Shown here piece by piece: positions 42,908-51,155 of a DNA stretch of 64,000 nt (positions are counted from its first letter, which is position 1; every line of letters starts with the position of its first letter). The DNA is from JBNKHH01 sp050290245. GTDB taxonomy: Bacteria > Pseudomonadota > Alphaproteobacteria > Rhodobacterales > Rhodobacteraceae. The position numbers were made by a program, and so were the translations under genes. The DNA lies in the NCBI GenBank assembly GCA_050290245.1, contig JBNKHH010000013.1, positions 36,724 to 100,723 of the forward strand, in the 5' to 3' direction. A model generated the notes under the pieces. The model was not told the origin of the DNA, did not search any database, and worked only from the letters and a program-made list of their open reading frames with translations.

Positions 42908-43918
42908 GTGCAAAGAACTGCAGTTGTCGCGCTAGGTGGGAACGCTCTGACCCAGGAAGGTCAGGTGGGCACCCAGGAAGAACAGTATGCAAACGCCATC
43001 GAGATGGCGAAATCCGTCAGGTCGCTTTTGCGGCAGGGCTGGAGAATTATTATCGTCCACGGTAATGGGCCACAGGTCGGCAATCTGGCAATTCAGCACG
43101 AAGAAGGCGCAAAGCTTGTTCCAGCACAGCCGCTATTTGCGCTTGGAGCGATGACACAAGGCGCGCTTGGCAGCCTTATCGCGCTCGCAGTTCGCGAGAT
43201 CTGCGGTGACGAATGTGCCGGGGTTGTTTCGGTTGTGACGCACGTGGTTGTCGATGAGAATGATCCGGCGTTCAAGAACCCGACGAAGCCCATTGGACCC
43301 TTTTTCACCGAGGAAGATGCAAGCCGGTTCGCAGCTGCTCGCGGTTGGACCATGGTACCGGACGCCGGGCGTGGGTACCGCCGCGTTGTTGCCTCGCCCG
43401 AACCGAAGGCAACGCTTGAGGCCGACGCTATTGCGCAGTTGATGGAGCACGGCAATATCGTGGTCGCTGCCGGCGGCGGCGGCATCCCGGTAATGCAGAA
43501 AAACGGTGTCTACAAAGGCGTTGACGCAGTCGTCGACAAGGATTTCGCCGCGGAACGCATTGCCCATGCAGCCAACGCGGAAGCCCTGGTCATGGTCACC
43601 GGTGTGCCGACCGTGATGCTGGATTTCGGCAAGCCAACGCAGCGCGCGGTCGAAAGTATGAGTCTTTCCGAAGCGCGGCAGCACTTGGCAGATGGTCAGT
43701 TCCCGCCGGGCAGCATGGGTCCCAAGATGGAAGCCGCCATGAAATTCGTTGGCGGTGGGTCCCCTGATCTTCCTCCCCGTCTGGCCGCCATAACAACACC
43801 CGAGCTAGTCTATGCGACACTGTCTGGAGCGTCGGGAGGCGTTGTTGAAGGCGGATGCGGTACTCGCATTCTGCCTGATGTCGTCGAAAATGAAATGCCC
43901 GTTAAGGAAACCGTCTGA
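42908..43918 (+). CDS. arcC: Carbamate kinase
   Basis: 336 residues of the amino-acid-kinase fold. VVALGGNALTQEGQVGTQEE is the N-terminal substrate loop, RIIIVHGNGPQVGNLAI the GNGPQVG signature, and GVDAVVDKDFAAERIAHA contains the Lys-Asp ATP motif. VAAGGGGIPVMQ is intact. It converts carbamoyl phosphate plus ADP to ATP, CO2 and ammonia, at the catabolic end of a carbamoyl-phosphate route. GTG start at 42908 with GGAGG seven bases before. Its stop directly precedes the FdrA ATG (no gap), as in E. coli allK/yahI contexts. Neither arginine deiminase nor ornithine carbamoyltransferase is nearby, so the carbamoyl donor comes from another system. Confidence 0.92.
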   Translation: MQRTAVVALGGNALTQEGQVGTQEEQYANAIEMAKSVRSLLRQGWRIIIVHGNGPQVGNLAIQHEEGAKLVPAQPLFALGAMTQGALGSLIALAVREICGDECAGVVSVVTHVVVDENDPAFKNPTKPIGPFFTEEDASRFAAARGWTMVPDAGRGYRRVVASPEPKATLEADAIAQLMEHGNIVVAAGGGGIPVMQKNGVYKGVDAVVDKDFAAERIAHAANAEALVMVTGVPTVMLDFGKPTQRAVESMSLSEARQHLADGQFPPGSMGPKMEAAMKFVGGGSPDLPPRLAAITTPELVYATLSGASGGVVEGGCGTRILPDVVENEMPVKETV

Positions 43919-45493
43919 ATGTCTCATCTCGTCAAAGTTCACCCGAATTCCTACAAGGATAGCGTTCGTCTGCTTGAGGCGACTCGCGCTCTCCTGAATG
44001 CAGATGGCGTCGAATGGGGTTGGGCCTTCATGGCAACGCCAGCCAATATTGAAATCGCCGCTGAAGAGGGCGCAAGCGAGGGGCTGGAAAAGTCCGGAGC
44101 GAACGATCTTGTTCTGGCTGTTCGCGCGGACTCCGAGGAAAATGCTGCCGCAGCCATCGAAACGGCGGCACATCTTTTGTTTGAAGCCACCGCAGGCGGA
44201 GGCGACGACGAGAAAGCGACCGTTGCAGATCTTGCGTCGGCGATCGCAAGTCAGCCCGGGTCGAATCTCGCAATCATTTCCGTGCCGGGTGCCTATGCGA
44301 CGCTTGAAACGCAAAAGGCGCTGACGGCAGGTCTCGACGTTCTTCTGTTCAGCGACAATGTTCCGCTTGAAGATGAAATCGAACTGAAAAAACGGGCGCA
44401 ATCCCTCGGGCGGCTGGTCATGGGGCCGGGTGCCGGAACCGCGATGTTGGGGGGCACAGGTCTGGCTTTCGCGAACCGGGTCGGGAAAGGCCCGGTCGGA
44501 GTTCTTTCGGCCGCAGGAACCGGGGCGCAGGAAGTGATGAGCCTGCTGGATCGTTGGGGTGTCGGTGTCAGCCATGTCATTGGCCTTGGCGGGCGCGATC
44601 TTTCGCCTGCGGTTGGCGGGCTAATGGCAGAGTCGGCCATTCGTGCGCTGGACGCTGACCCGGATACCGAGACCATCCTCCTGGTGTCGAAACCGCCTTC
44701 ACCGGAAGTTGCTGAAAAGCTGGTCAACCTGCCAAAGAAGACAATGGTTGCGGCCTATATCGGACTTCGCGAAGACTTGCCGTCGCCGGATCACGTCCAC
44801 ATCTGCAATACTCTTGAGCAGGGGGCGTCAAACACACTCGCGGTACTAGGAAAATCGCGCCCGGACGTCACAGAAGGGCTGGCCGCGACGCTGGACGAAC
44901 GTATGGAAACGTTGGATGCGTCGCGCACGCGTCTGTCCGGCCTCTACAGCGGCGGAACCCTTTGCTACGAGGCGATGACCATTGCGACGGATCATGTCGG
45001 ACCAATTTACTCGAACATTCCTTTGGACAAGAGCTGGACGCTTGAAAGCGCACCGGAGAACGCACATACGTGTCTTGACCTTGGTGAGGAAGAATACACG
45101 GATGGTCGTCCTCACCCTATGATCGACACAGAGGCACGCATGGGGTTCCTTCGCCAGCAGATTGACGATTCTTCCGTTGCCGCGGTGCTGCTTGATGTCG
45201 TTATCGGGGACGGCGCACACGCGGACCCGGCGAGCGTGCTCGCACCGGTTGCGGGCGAGGTCGTGGACTCCGGCGCACAAGTCGTCGTCTACGTCTGTGG
45301 TACGGAAAAAGACCCGCAAGGCTTCCAGAAGCAGAAAAAGGCCTTCGAAGAAGTTGGATGCATCGTCACCGAGACGGCCGCGCGAGCGGCACTGGCAGCG
45401 TGTGCTCTTGTCTTGCGTGACAGCTCGATTGTCGGGCAGGAACTTTCCGGCGCCATCTTACCCCAAGATACCCGCCAGACCCAATCTGCCTGA
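43919..45493 (+). CDS. fdrA: FdrA-like protein (carbamoyltransferase subunit, AllF/YahF type)
   Basis: 524 residues, close to E. coli YahF (515) and FdrA (555). The fold is succinyl-CoA-synthetase-like: GVLSAAGTGAQEVMSLLDRW and ESAIRALDADPDTETILLVS carry the CoA-ligase pattern, and RLSGLYSGGTLCYEAMTIAT is the FdrA signature. In E. coli, FdrA with YlbE and YlbF (AllFGH) makes up oxamate carbamoyltransferase. Partner subunits DUF1116 and DUF2877 lie 12 kb downstream in this window. Directly abuts carbamate kinase, so carbamoyl phosphate made by the complex would be passed to it. Carbamoyl acceptor/donor here unknown. Confidence 0.9.
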   Translation: MSHLVKVHPNSYKDSVRLLEATRALLNADGVEWGWAFMATPANIEIAAEEGASEGLEKSGANDLVLAVRADSEENAAAAIETAAHLLFEATAGGGDDEKATVADLASAIASQPGSNLAIISVPGAYATLETQKALTAGLDVLLFSDNVPLEDEIELKKRAQSLGRLVMGPGAGTAMLGGTGLAFANRVGKGPVGVLSAAGTGAQEVMSLLDRWGVGVSHVIGLGGRDLSPAVGGLMAESAIRALDADPDTETILLVSKPPSPEVAEKLVNLPKKTMVAAYIGLREDLPSPDHVHICNTLEQGASNTLAVLGKSRPDVTEGLAATLDERMETLDASRTRLSGLYSGGTLCYEAMTIATDHVGPIYSNIPLDKSWTLESAPENAHTCLDLGEEEYTDGRPHPMIDTEARMGFLRQQIDDSSVAAVLLDVVIGDGAHADPASVLAPVAGEVVDSGAQVVVYVCGTEKDPQGFQKQKKAFEEVGCIVTETAARAALAACALVLRDSSIVGQELSGAILPQDTRQTQSA

Positions 45494-45527
45494 TGCTAAA
45501 TATAGTTCCAACAATATGTGGTAGCCG

Positions 45528-46712
45528 ATGACGAATCGATCCCCCCGCGTGGCCCTGACAACCTATTCCACCAAGCCGCGCGGCGGAGTGGTTCATACAC
45601 TGGAGCTTGCCGAAGCGCTCCGCGACGCTGGCATCGACGTAACAGTTGTTGCTATGGGATCGTCTGACTCCAGTTTCTTCCGCGACCTGAATGTGCCTTT
45701 CGAAATCGTTCCGGCTCCGGAATGGAAAGACAATCTGGAAGATCGTGTGTTCAGCTGGATCGATGCGATGGAAAGTGGCCTGGCCGCTTTGAAAGATCGG
45801 TTTGATATTGTCCACAGCCAGGATTGTATTTCAGCCCGAGCTGCCGCGCGGGTTCGCGATGCCGGGGCCGCGTTTCGGTTGATCAGGACAGTGCATCATG
45901 TGGATGATTTCACCACCGAAGCTTTGATCAATTGTCAGATCAACGCGATCCTTGAACCAGACCGGGTGCTGGTTGTCAGTAAGCTCTGGCAGGACCAGCT
46001 TTTGAAAGACTACGGCGTTTCGGCGTCCATTGTGACAAACGGTGTCCGCGCCGAACGGTTTTCCGCCGGTATCAGTGAAGAGCGGCGCACCGAGTTGCGG
46101 GAGCGCCTGGGTGCTGGCGACCGTTTTGTCTATCTGACGGTCGGCGGCATTGAGCCGCGCAAAGGCAGTCGGCATCTGATTGACGCACTGGCGAAGCTCA
46201 AGGCCGAACGCGATGATGCGCCGATGCTTGCAGTGATTGGAGGTCACTCGTTTCAGGACTACCGCGAGTACCGCGAGGACGTCTTGAATTCGCTACCTGA
46301 ACTTGGATTGGAGCTTGGAAAAGACGTCGTTCTTCTGGGCACGGTTGGGGACGAAGAATTTCCTGAGTGGTTCGGAGCGGCCGATGGTTTTGCTTTCCCG
46401 TCGGTGAATGAGGGCTGGGGGCTTGTTATCCTCGAAGCTGCCGCCGCGTCGCTGCCTGTGGTGACGTCAGATATCGATGTCTTCCACGAGTTCCTCGAAC
46501 ACAATCGGGATGCGGTCATGACGCGCACAGGTGACGCAGAGTCGCTGGCGGCGGGAATGGCGCGGCTGCTTGATGATGCGGCTTTGGCCCGGCGGCTGGC
46601 GGAGAATGGCCCGACTCTGGCAGGGCGGTATGGCTGGTCAAATACAGCGCGCCAGCACATAAAGATCTACAACGAAATGGCGGAAGGCACGGAAAGCGGT
46701 GCGGCAGCCTGA
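45528..46712 (+). CDS. Glycosyltransferase, MSMEG_0565 family (GT4, Nit1C-associated)
   Basis: 394 residues, GT-B fold. It starts RVALTTYSTKPRGGVVHTLE, a hallmark of the MSMEG_0565 subgroup, and the C-terminal half has VGGIEPRKGSRHLIDALAKL and the donor-binding PSVNEGWGLVILEAAAASLP (E-x7-E). Transfers a nucleotide-activated sugar to an unknown acceptor. Same operon as carbamate kinase and FdrA (34-bp gap), although its ribosome binding site is weak. In known Nit1C clusters this GT sits near the nitrilase; its presence here supports a glycosylated intermediate or product (inference). Confidence 0.88.
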   Translation: MTNRSPRVALTTYSTKPRGGVVHTLELAEALRDAGIDVTVVAMGSSDSSFFRDLNVPFEIVPAPEWKDNLEDRVFSWIDAMESGLAALKDRFDIVHSQDCISARAAARVRDAGAAFRLIRTVHHVDDFTTEALINCQINAILEPDRVLVVSKLWQDQLLKDYGVSASIVTNGVRAERFSAGISEERRTELRERLGAGDRFVYLTVGGIEPRKGSRHLIDALAKLKAERDDAPMLAVIGGHSFQDYREYREDVLNSLPELGLELGKDVVLLGTVGDEEFPEWFGAADGFAFPSVNEGWGLVILEAAAASLPVVTSDIDVFHEFLEHNRDAVMTRTGDAESLAAGMARLLDDAALARRLAENGPTLAGRYGWSNTARQHIKIYNEMAEGTESGAAA

Positions 46713-47094
46713 CAGCGGCCATACCCTGGACAAGCCCAGGAACAACCGCGACGGACTCGAAGAGACCGGTCAATCAATCGACTGAACGCAGCATGGTATT
46801 GACCGCCGATCGCGCTATCTGGCTCGGACGGCCCGGAAAAATCGCAAATGGTGAAGGTCTGAAAGAACTGCCGGGGTCCCGCCAGGGGAGCGAAACCGCG
46901 CCGTTGGCCTGACAACTGGTCAAAGGCATTGTCGCGCGAGTACCCGTTCGTTTCACGAATGGCGTTTCCGGTGCAATAGTGCATATCCCTGTTGCCGTAG
47001 GGCAGTGGGAAAGCAGCTTTGCCGATGTCGGGGGGAGCAGCCTATTGCCGTGCCCAACGATCGGGCACGGCATTTTCTTATCCGAATTGACGGA
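46713..47094. other. 382-bp gap between convergent glycosyltransferase and MSMEG_0572-like genes
   Basis: No convincing gene on either strand; short open frames (for example a 39-codon one at about 46793-46912) lack ribosome binding sites and family character. A hairpin at 47048-47070 is the only clear element. The usual small MSMEG_0570-type gene of Nit1C clusters was looked for here and not found. Confidence 0.55.
47048..47070. terminator. Bidirectional hairpin terminator
   Basis: CCGTGCCC (47048-47055) pairs perfectly with GGGCACGG (47063-47070), 7-nt loop, followed on the + strand by CATTTTCTTAT. It lies 25 bp after the stop of the - strand MSMEG_0572-like gene and would also stop read-through from the glycosyltransferase. 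Confidence 0.65.
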
Positions 47095-47916
47095 TCAGAG
47101 CGTCCACGTCGAGAAGACGATCGCGCGTTCTTTGTAGGCCTGGAGATTGGCATCAAGAACGTCGAGCGGGTTGAATGCCTGAACGCCAGGGATCAGGTCG
47201 TCTTCGCGCATTCCGTAGAGTGCACCCATTGCAAAGCGGCAGGCATAGACCTTCGCACCTTCGTCGATCAGGGTCTTGAGCTGCTTGTTATAGCCGAGGT
47301 TGCCGGGGAAGCCTTCGTTGCCAACGGCAGGATAGCCGCGGGCAGCCGACGCCATGAGAACGCCCGGACCGTACAGGATGAAGGTAAGTTCATACCCTTT
47401 TCGCTGGAGGCGGGTTGCCGTCAGCATGTTCACAAGTCCGACCGAACCTTCGAACGGTACGGTGTGCATGAAGACATAGGCTTTGTCGCCCTCTTCGGCC
47501 TTGTGATCCGGAAACACCTTGTGTTCCACGTTGAAAAGAATGTCGCCTTCCTTCGGCGGATCAATTGTGACTGTCTTAGGCATTTCAGCTCCCTTGGTTG
47601 CTTTCGGTGGTAGTTCTTGTTTCTGTTCGCTCGGGGCGCTCACCCCGTCGGAACCTTTTTGCGGCGGCGCCGACGTGATGAAATTTTTGCGGGGCCAGTA
47701 CTTTTTGTGACTGCCCGGGATCGCATTCATGATCAGCTTTTTCGTCGACCACGGCATGATGCGGTAACACGGTATGATCAGCCGTCTCCACATCAGATCT
47801 TTCAGGCTGGTAGGCGCATTGGGCGGATTGAACCCCATCTTGCGCGCCATCCGATCCTGCGCGTCGCACAGCAGGTAATGTTCAGAGTTGGATCGCAGCC
47901 ACCTGGAAAACCCCAT
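47095..47916 (-). CDS. MSMEG_0572-family (nitrogen starvation response/NitB-like) protein with N-terminal extension
   Basis: Reading from ATG 47916 gives 273 residues. The C-terminal 162 residues (from MPKTVTIDPPKEGDILFNVE) are a full-length MSMEG_0572/sll0783-type DsrE-like protein (FMHTVPFEGSVGLVNMLTAT, LYGPGVLMASAARGYPAVGN, AYKERAIVFSTWTL). The first 111 residues are a basic, aromatic module (LMWRRLIIPCYRIMPWSTKK, MNAIPGSHKKYWP) that I do not recognise. ATG 47583 inside the gene has its own AAGGGAG seven bases upstream, so two products are possible. ATG 47916 has GGGAAGG and begins five bases after the flavoprotein stop. In Nit1C clusters this protein accompanies nitrilase; its function is unknown. 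Confidence 0.85.
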   Translation of the reverse strand: MGFSRWLRSNSEHYLLCDAQDRMARKMGFNPPNAPTSLKDLMWRRLIIPCYRIMPWSTKKLIMNAIPGSHKKYWPRKNFITSAPPQKGSDGVSAPSEQKQELPPKATKGAEMPKTVTIDPPKEGDILFNVEHKVFPDHKAEEGDKAYVFMHTVPFEGSVGLVNMLTATRLQRKGYELTFILYGPGVLMASAARGYPAVGNEGFPGNLGYNKQLKTLIDEGAKVYACRFAMGALYGMREDDLIPGVQAFNPLDVLDANLQAYKERAIVFSTWTL

Positions 47917-47920
47917 GAAG

Positions 47921-49255
47921 CTATGCCTTCCCGTCGAGTTTCATCACCGCGTCCTGAGCAGCAATCTGAATCGGTTCGTTCAGCGCACCGATGGCGGGCG
48001 AGTAGACGTTTTCCATGGTGGCCAGCGCGTCGATTGTGAGCCCCGCACGCGAGGCAACGCCTAGGAAGTCAGCACGTTCCTTAACCCCTTCGCCACCGAC
48101 CATCTGCGCACCAAGCAGCCCGCGAGTTTTCGGATCAACAAGGAGTTTCACGGTAATAGGCCGGACGCCCGGATAATACCGGGCACGAGTGATCCCGGTC
48201 GTCTGACCCACAACATATTCAAGGCCAACCGCCGTTGCTGACGTCTCACCGAAAGAAAAGCCCCCGATCATCCATTCACCGGCAAGCATGCCCCAAGGCA
48301 CGTGGACTGGCTGATAGATGCGTTCGCCTCCAGCCGCGTTGACGCCGGCGACTTTGCCCTGGGCATAGGCATGGCTGCCGGTCAATCCCTGCAGCGGCAA
48401 ATTGGTCACGCCGTGTACGATTTCAGCACAGTCACCAGCGGCGTAAATGTTCGGGTCCGACGTTTCGCCTTTGGAGCTGATCACGATGCCGCCGGTGCTC
48501 CCGATATCAAGGCCAGCGGCCTGTGCGAGATCGACATTGGGCATCTTGGGCGTTCCCAGGATCACAATGTCCGCCTGAACATCACCAAAGGTGGTTTCAA
48601 CATGGGTCACATTTTCTGTGCCACGGAACGCGGTGACGTTCTCACCCCACCGCATATCGACGCCGGCTTCCTCCCAATCCTTGCGGACTGGCTCTATGAT
48701 GTCGGGGTCGACCACATCGGACATCGGCCATGGGTTGGGGTCGATCAGCGTTGTCTTGATCCCGCGGTGAACCATGGCCGAGACCATCTCGACCGCGATT
48801 GGGCCTGCTTCGACCACCACGGCGGTTTTTACATTGTCGAGGAACTTGTCCCATTCCATCGCACTGCGGATGTTCTTGACGCGATAGATGCCGCCAAGAT
48901 TCTCGCCAGGTATCCCAAGTTCCTTGTAGCGCCATCCTGTGCAGAGGATCAGCTTGTCATAGCTGACCGTGCCTTCGCCTTCGACATCGATGGTCTTGGC
49001 TGCACGGTTGATGGAATTGACGGTGGTTTCATAGTGGACGTCGATGCCGGCTTGGACATACTGTTCCTTGGTCGCAAGGAACAGTCGGTCGAACGAGTCG
49101 ATTTCCTTGCCATGGACGAAAGGAATGCCGCAGGGGCTATAAGCTACGTCTTCAAACTGCGTATAAACGACCGTTGTCGAGTTCGGGTCTGTTCCCCGCG
49201 ATGCGCCTGCCGCGCCCAGTCCGCCGGGACCTCCGCCGATCATCACAATCTTCAA
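47921..49255 (-). CDS. CoA-disulfide-reductase-like FAD/NAD(P) oxidoreductase
   Basis: 444 residues. FAD-binding VMIGGGPGGLGAAGA, single redox Cys in VAYSPCGIPFVHGKEIDSFD (the SxxxCGxP motif of CoA disulfide reductase/NADH oxidase, about residue 43), the second Rossmann fold AVVVEAGPIAVEMVSAMVHR, FAD-binding IYAAGDCAEIVHGVT and a C-terminal dimerisation domain. TTG 49255 (LKIVMIGGG) is preferred: GGGGGA is eight bases before it, whereas ATG 49282 has none. The second Rossmann turn is E-A-G-P-I-A rather than GxGxxG. Reduces a small-thiol disulfide, persulfide or oxygen. A good -35/-10 pair at 49302-49330 drives it with the MSMEG_0572-like gene. Confidence 0.87.
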   Translation of the reverse strand: MKIVMIGGGPGGLGAAGASRGTDPNSTTVVYTQFEDVAYSPCGIPFVHGKEIDSFDRLFLATKEQYVQAGIDVHYETTVNSINRAAKTIDVEGEGTVSYDKLILCTGWRYKELGIPGENLGGIYRVKNIRSAMEWDKFLDNVKTAVVVEAGPIAVEMVSAMVHRGIKTTLIDPNPWPMSDVVDPDIIEPVRKDWEEAGVDMRWGENVTAFRGTENVTHVETTFGDVQADIVILGTPKMPNVDLAQAAGLDIGSTGGIVISSKGETSDPNIYAAGDCAEIVHGVTNLPLQGLTGSHAYAQGKVAGVNAAGGERIYQPVHVPWGMLAGEWMIGGFSFGETSATAVGLEYVVGQTTGITRARYYPGVRPITVKLLVDPKTRGLLGAQMVGGEGVKERADFLGVASRAGLTIDALATMENVYSPAIGALNEPIQIAAQDAVMKLDGKA

Positions 49256-49603
49256 AACTTTTCCCCCGCAGTCGATAAACAATCAGATATTTGTATTTAG
49301 TATCGTAGACACCCCCTGGCGATCCGTCAAGAGATGTATTGATCATAAATAACGATCCTGAACGTCGCCAAACAAAATGGTCGGGAAAATGCGTCAACTC
49401 GGGCAGGCGGCAGTCCAACAGCGGATCGGGACAAAGGATCGGGGCGCTCAGTCAAGATACTGAAAAAATGCAACTAATACCAAAGGCAAGCGGACACGCT
49501 ATGCCACGCAGGCGAACATTCGGTACAAGAATGGTGTTTAGAACCTGCCAATCTGGTCTCTAAACTTCAGGCAAACCGGCCCCATTTGAATTGCTACAGA
49601 TCA
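49256..49603. other. 348-bp gap holding the flavoprotein promoter
   Basis: Apart from the promoter, no frame with family character. The gap is clearly less GC-rich than its flanks. It separates the ComA-lyase operon (ending at 49604) from the flavoprotein-MSMEG_0572 operon on the same strand; no strong hairpin terminator was found after the lyase gene. Confidence 0.5.
49302..49330 (-). promoter_or_regulatory. Sigma70-type promoter for flavoprotein operon
   Basis: Read on the - strand: -35 TTGACG (49325-49330), 17-bp spacer, -10 TACGAT (49302-49307), about 40 bp before the TTG start. Shows that the flavoprotein is not merely the tail of the ComA operon. Confidence 0.6.
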
Positions 49604-51121
49604 TTAACTTTCGTTAAGTACGGTCTCGACTCGGGAAAGCAATTTCTTCTCGCTTTCCTCGTATCGTTTCAAAGCACCTTTCGCGCGCTCTGAAATTTCG
49701 TTTGCCTCCGCCGCGAACGATGCCGCCATCTTGGCTACAACATCTGGTGCGGCACCGCCGGGTGCTGTGCGCGTTGATACAATTGCAGTTGGATCCAAGG
49801 CAGCTTTCAGTTTTTCGGGATCGGGGAGCAGCTCGATATCACAGACTGTTCGCGCCGCGTCAGTCAACATCTGAGGAGTGATATCCATCCCGCACAGGCC
49901 CGCCCGACTTGCGGTTTTGACGGTTTCGCCAACGATTCGGTATGCGCTGCGATAGTCCAGATCATACGTCAGCATGATGTGTTCGGCGAGGTCGGTAGAC
50001 TGGCAAAAGCTGCGTTCCAACACGGAACGCATCCGCTCACGATTGACGGAAAGAGTATCGACAACGCCTGCCATCAAGTTGCTTATCTTGGTCGAAAACT
50101 CCAACGCCCGCGGGATCTCGCCATATGCAAAGATGAGGTTGTCGCTTCGCGCAGACGGGCTTTTGACGACGGCAAGAAAACCGGTCAGCCGGCCTATGAG
50201 GACACCCCCGCCGCCGCGAACAATGGAAAGAGAGTAGGGGTTTCGCTTTTGCGGCATCAATACCGACGAGCGGGTATATGGCCCGGCGAGATCAACATAG
50301 TCGAACTCCTGGCTGGACCAGATCTCAAGGTCTTCACCAAGCTTGGATTGGTTGGAAAGTACGCTGACGGCCGACGACATCACATCGATGAAACAGTCGG
50401 TTTGCCACATCGCGTCGCGGGTGTGGTCAATGACGCCATCGAAACCCAACAAGTCCGCTATATGGCTTCGGTCGTCGAGCAACTGCGTCCCGTTAACGCA
50501 ACCAGCTCCGCCGGGGCTTTGGTTGATCTGCGACAGTGTGCCGAAAAGACGCTCGCAATCTCTGAGCGCTGGCGGGACGAAGGCAAGTATATAGTGGCCA
50601 AACGTCGATGGCTGCGCCTGCTGCAAGTATGTCTGGTCAGCCATGAAGGTGTCACAGTGTGCATTGGCAATGCCCGCTGTCTTGCTGGCAAAATTGGCGA
50701 CGGCCAGGATCAGTTCCGCTGTCAGTTTGCGCATTTCAATGCGAAGCGCGACTCGTGCAGCCTCGCGCCGGGGGCGTCCCGCATGCAACCAACCTGCTGC
50801 GTCGCCTATCTGCGCCGCAAAATGGCGCTCGCGCGAATTGTAAGGCTCGCCGTACCGCGCGTCATAAGGAAAATCTTTGACGTCGGTATGGTAGGCGTCG
50901 ATCAGAGCGCCAAGGAGCTTTCGGGTCGCGTCGTTCGGAATGATTCCGCGATGTTTCAAATCAAGAACATGCCCAAGATCTGCGAGGTTCAGCCCGTGAT
51001 GCAGCATAGGTGCATCCGCGATCTCCCAGGCGAATCCTGCGTCGATCAGTTCCTGCGCCGGACCAAGGTTGGAAGGGCCTTCGAGGCGTCGTTTCTCTGG
51101 AGCGCCATCACTTGGATGCAT
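49604..51121 (-). CDS. Argininosuccinate lyase-like member of the aspartase/fumarase superfamily
   Basis: 505 residues. Superfamily signature loop RSSVLMPQKRNPYSLSIVRG (about residue 280) with the GSSxMxxKxNP pattern; other conserved regions DAMWQTDCFIDVMSSAV and TYLQQAQPSTFGHYILAFVP (the T/H-rich second region). ATG 51121 is preceded by GAGGAACACACC, excluding a longer reading. Not the housekeeping ArgH: the context is a ComA operon and the protein is longer, with an acidic C-terminal tail. Beta-elimination chemistry on a succinyl- or sulfo-analogue, as in the phosphate-eliminating lyase of bacterial coenzyme M synthesis, is inferred. 35 bp follow the second lyase gene. Confidence 0.87.
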   Translation of the reverse strand: MHPSDGAPEKRRLEGPSNLGPAQELIDAGFAWEIADAPMLHHGLNLADLGHVLDLKHRGIIPNDATRKLLGALIDAYHTDVKDFPYDARYGEPYNSRERHFAAQIGDAAGWLHAGRPRREAARVALRIEMRKLTAELILAVANFASKTAGIANAHCDTFMADQTYLQQAQPSTFGHYILAFVPPALRDCERLFGTLSQINQSPGGAGCVNGTQLLDDRSHIADLLGFDGVIDHTRDAMWQTDCFIDVMSSAVSVLSNQSKLGEDLEIWSSQEFDYVDLAGPYTRSSVLMPQKRNPYSLSIVRGGGGVLIGRLTGFLAVVKSPSARSDNLIFAYGEIPRALEFSTKISNLMAGVVDTLSVNRERMRSVLERSFCQSTDLAEHIMLTYDLDYRSAYRIVGETVKTASRAGLCGMDITPQMLTDAARTVCDIELLPDPEKLKAALDPTAIVSTRTAPGGAAPDVVAKMAASFAAEANEISERAKGALKRYEESEKKLLSRVETVLNES

Positions 51122-51155
51122 GGTGTGTTCCTCGTATTGATTGGCTCGCGCCAGG

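Noticed and set aside
42908..43918. Arginine deiminase pathway (because of carbamate kinase)
   Set aside because: No arcA, arcB or arcD gene in the window; carbamate kinase abuts fdrA, pointing to the AllFGH-type system.
46667..47073. Small genes on the - strand in the gap after the glycosyltransferase (105 and 99 residues)
   Set aside because: They overlap each other in different frames, lack ribosome binding sites and have no domain character; the gap looks noncoding.
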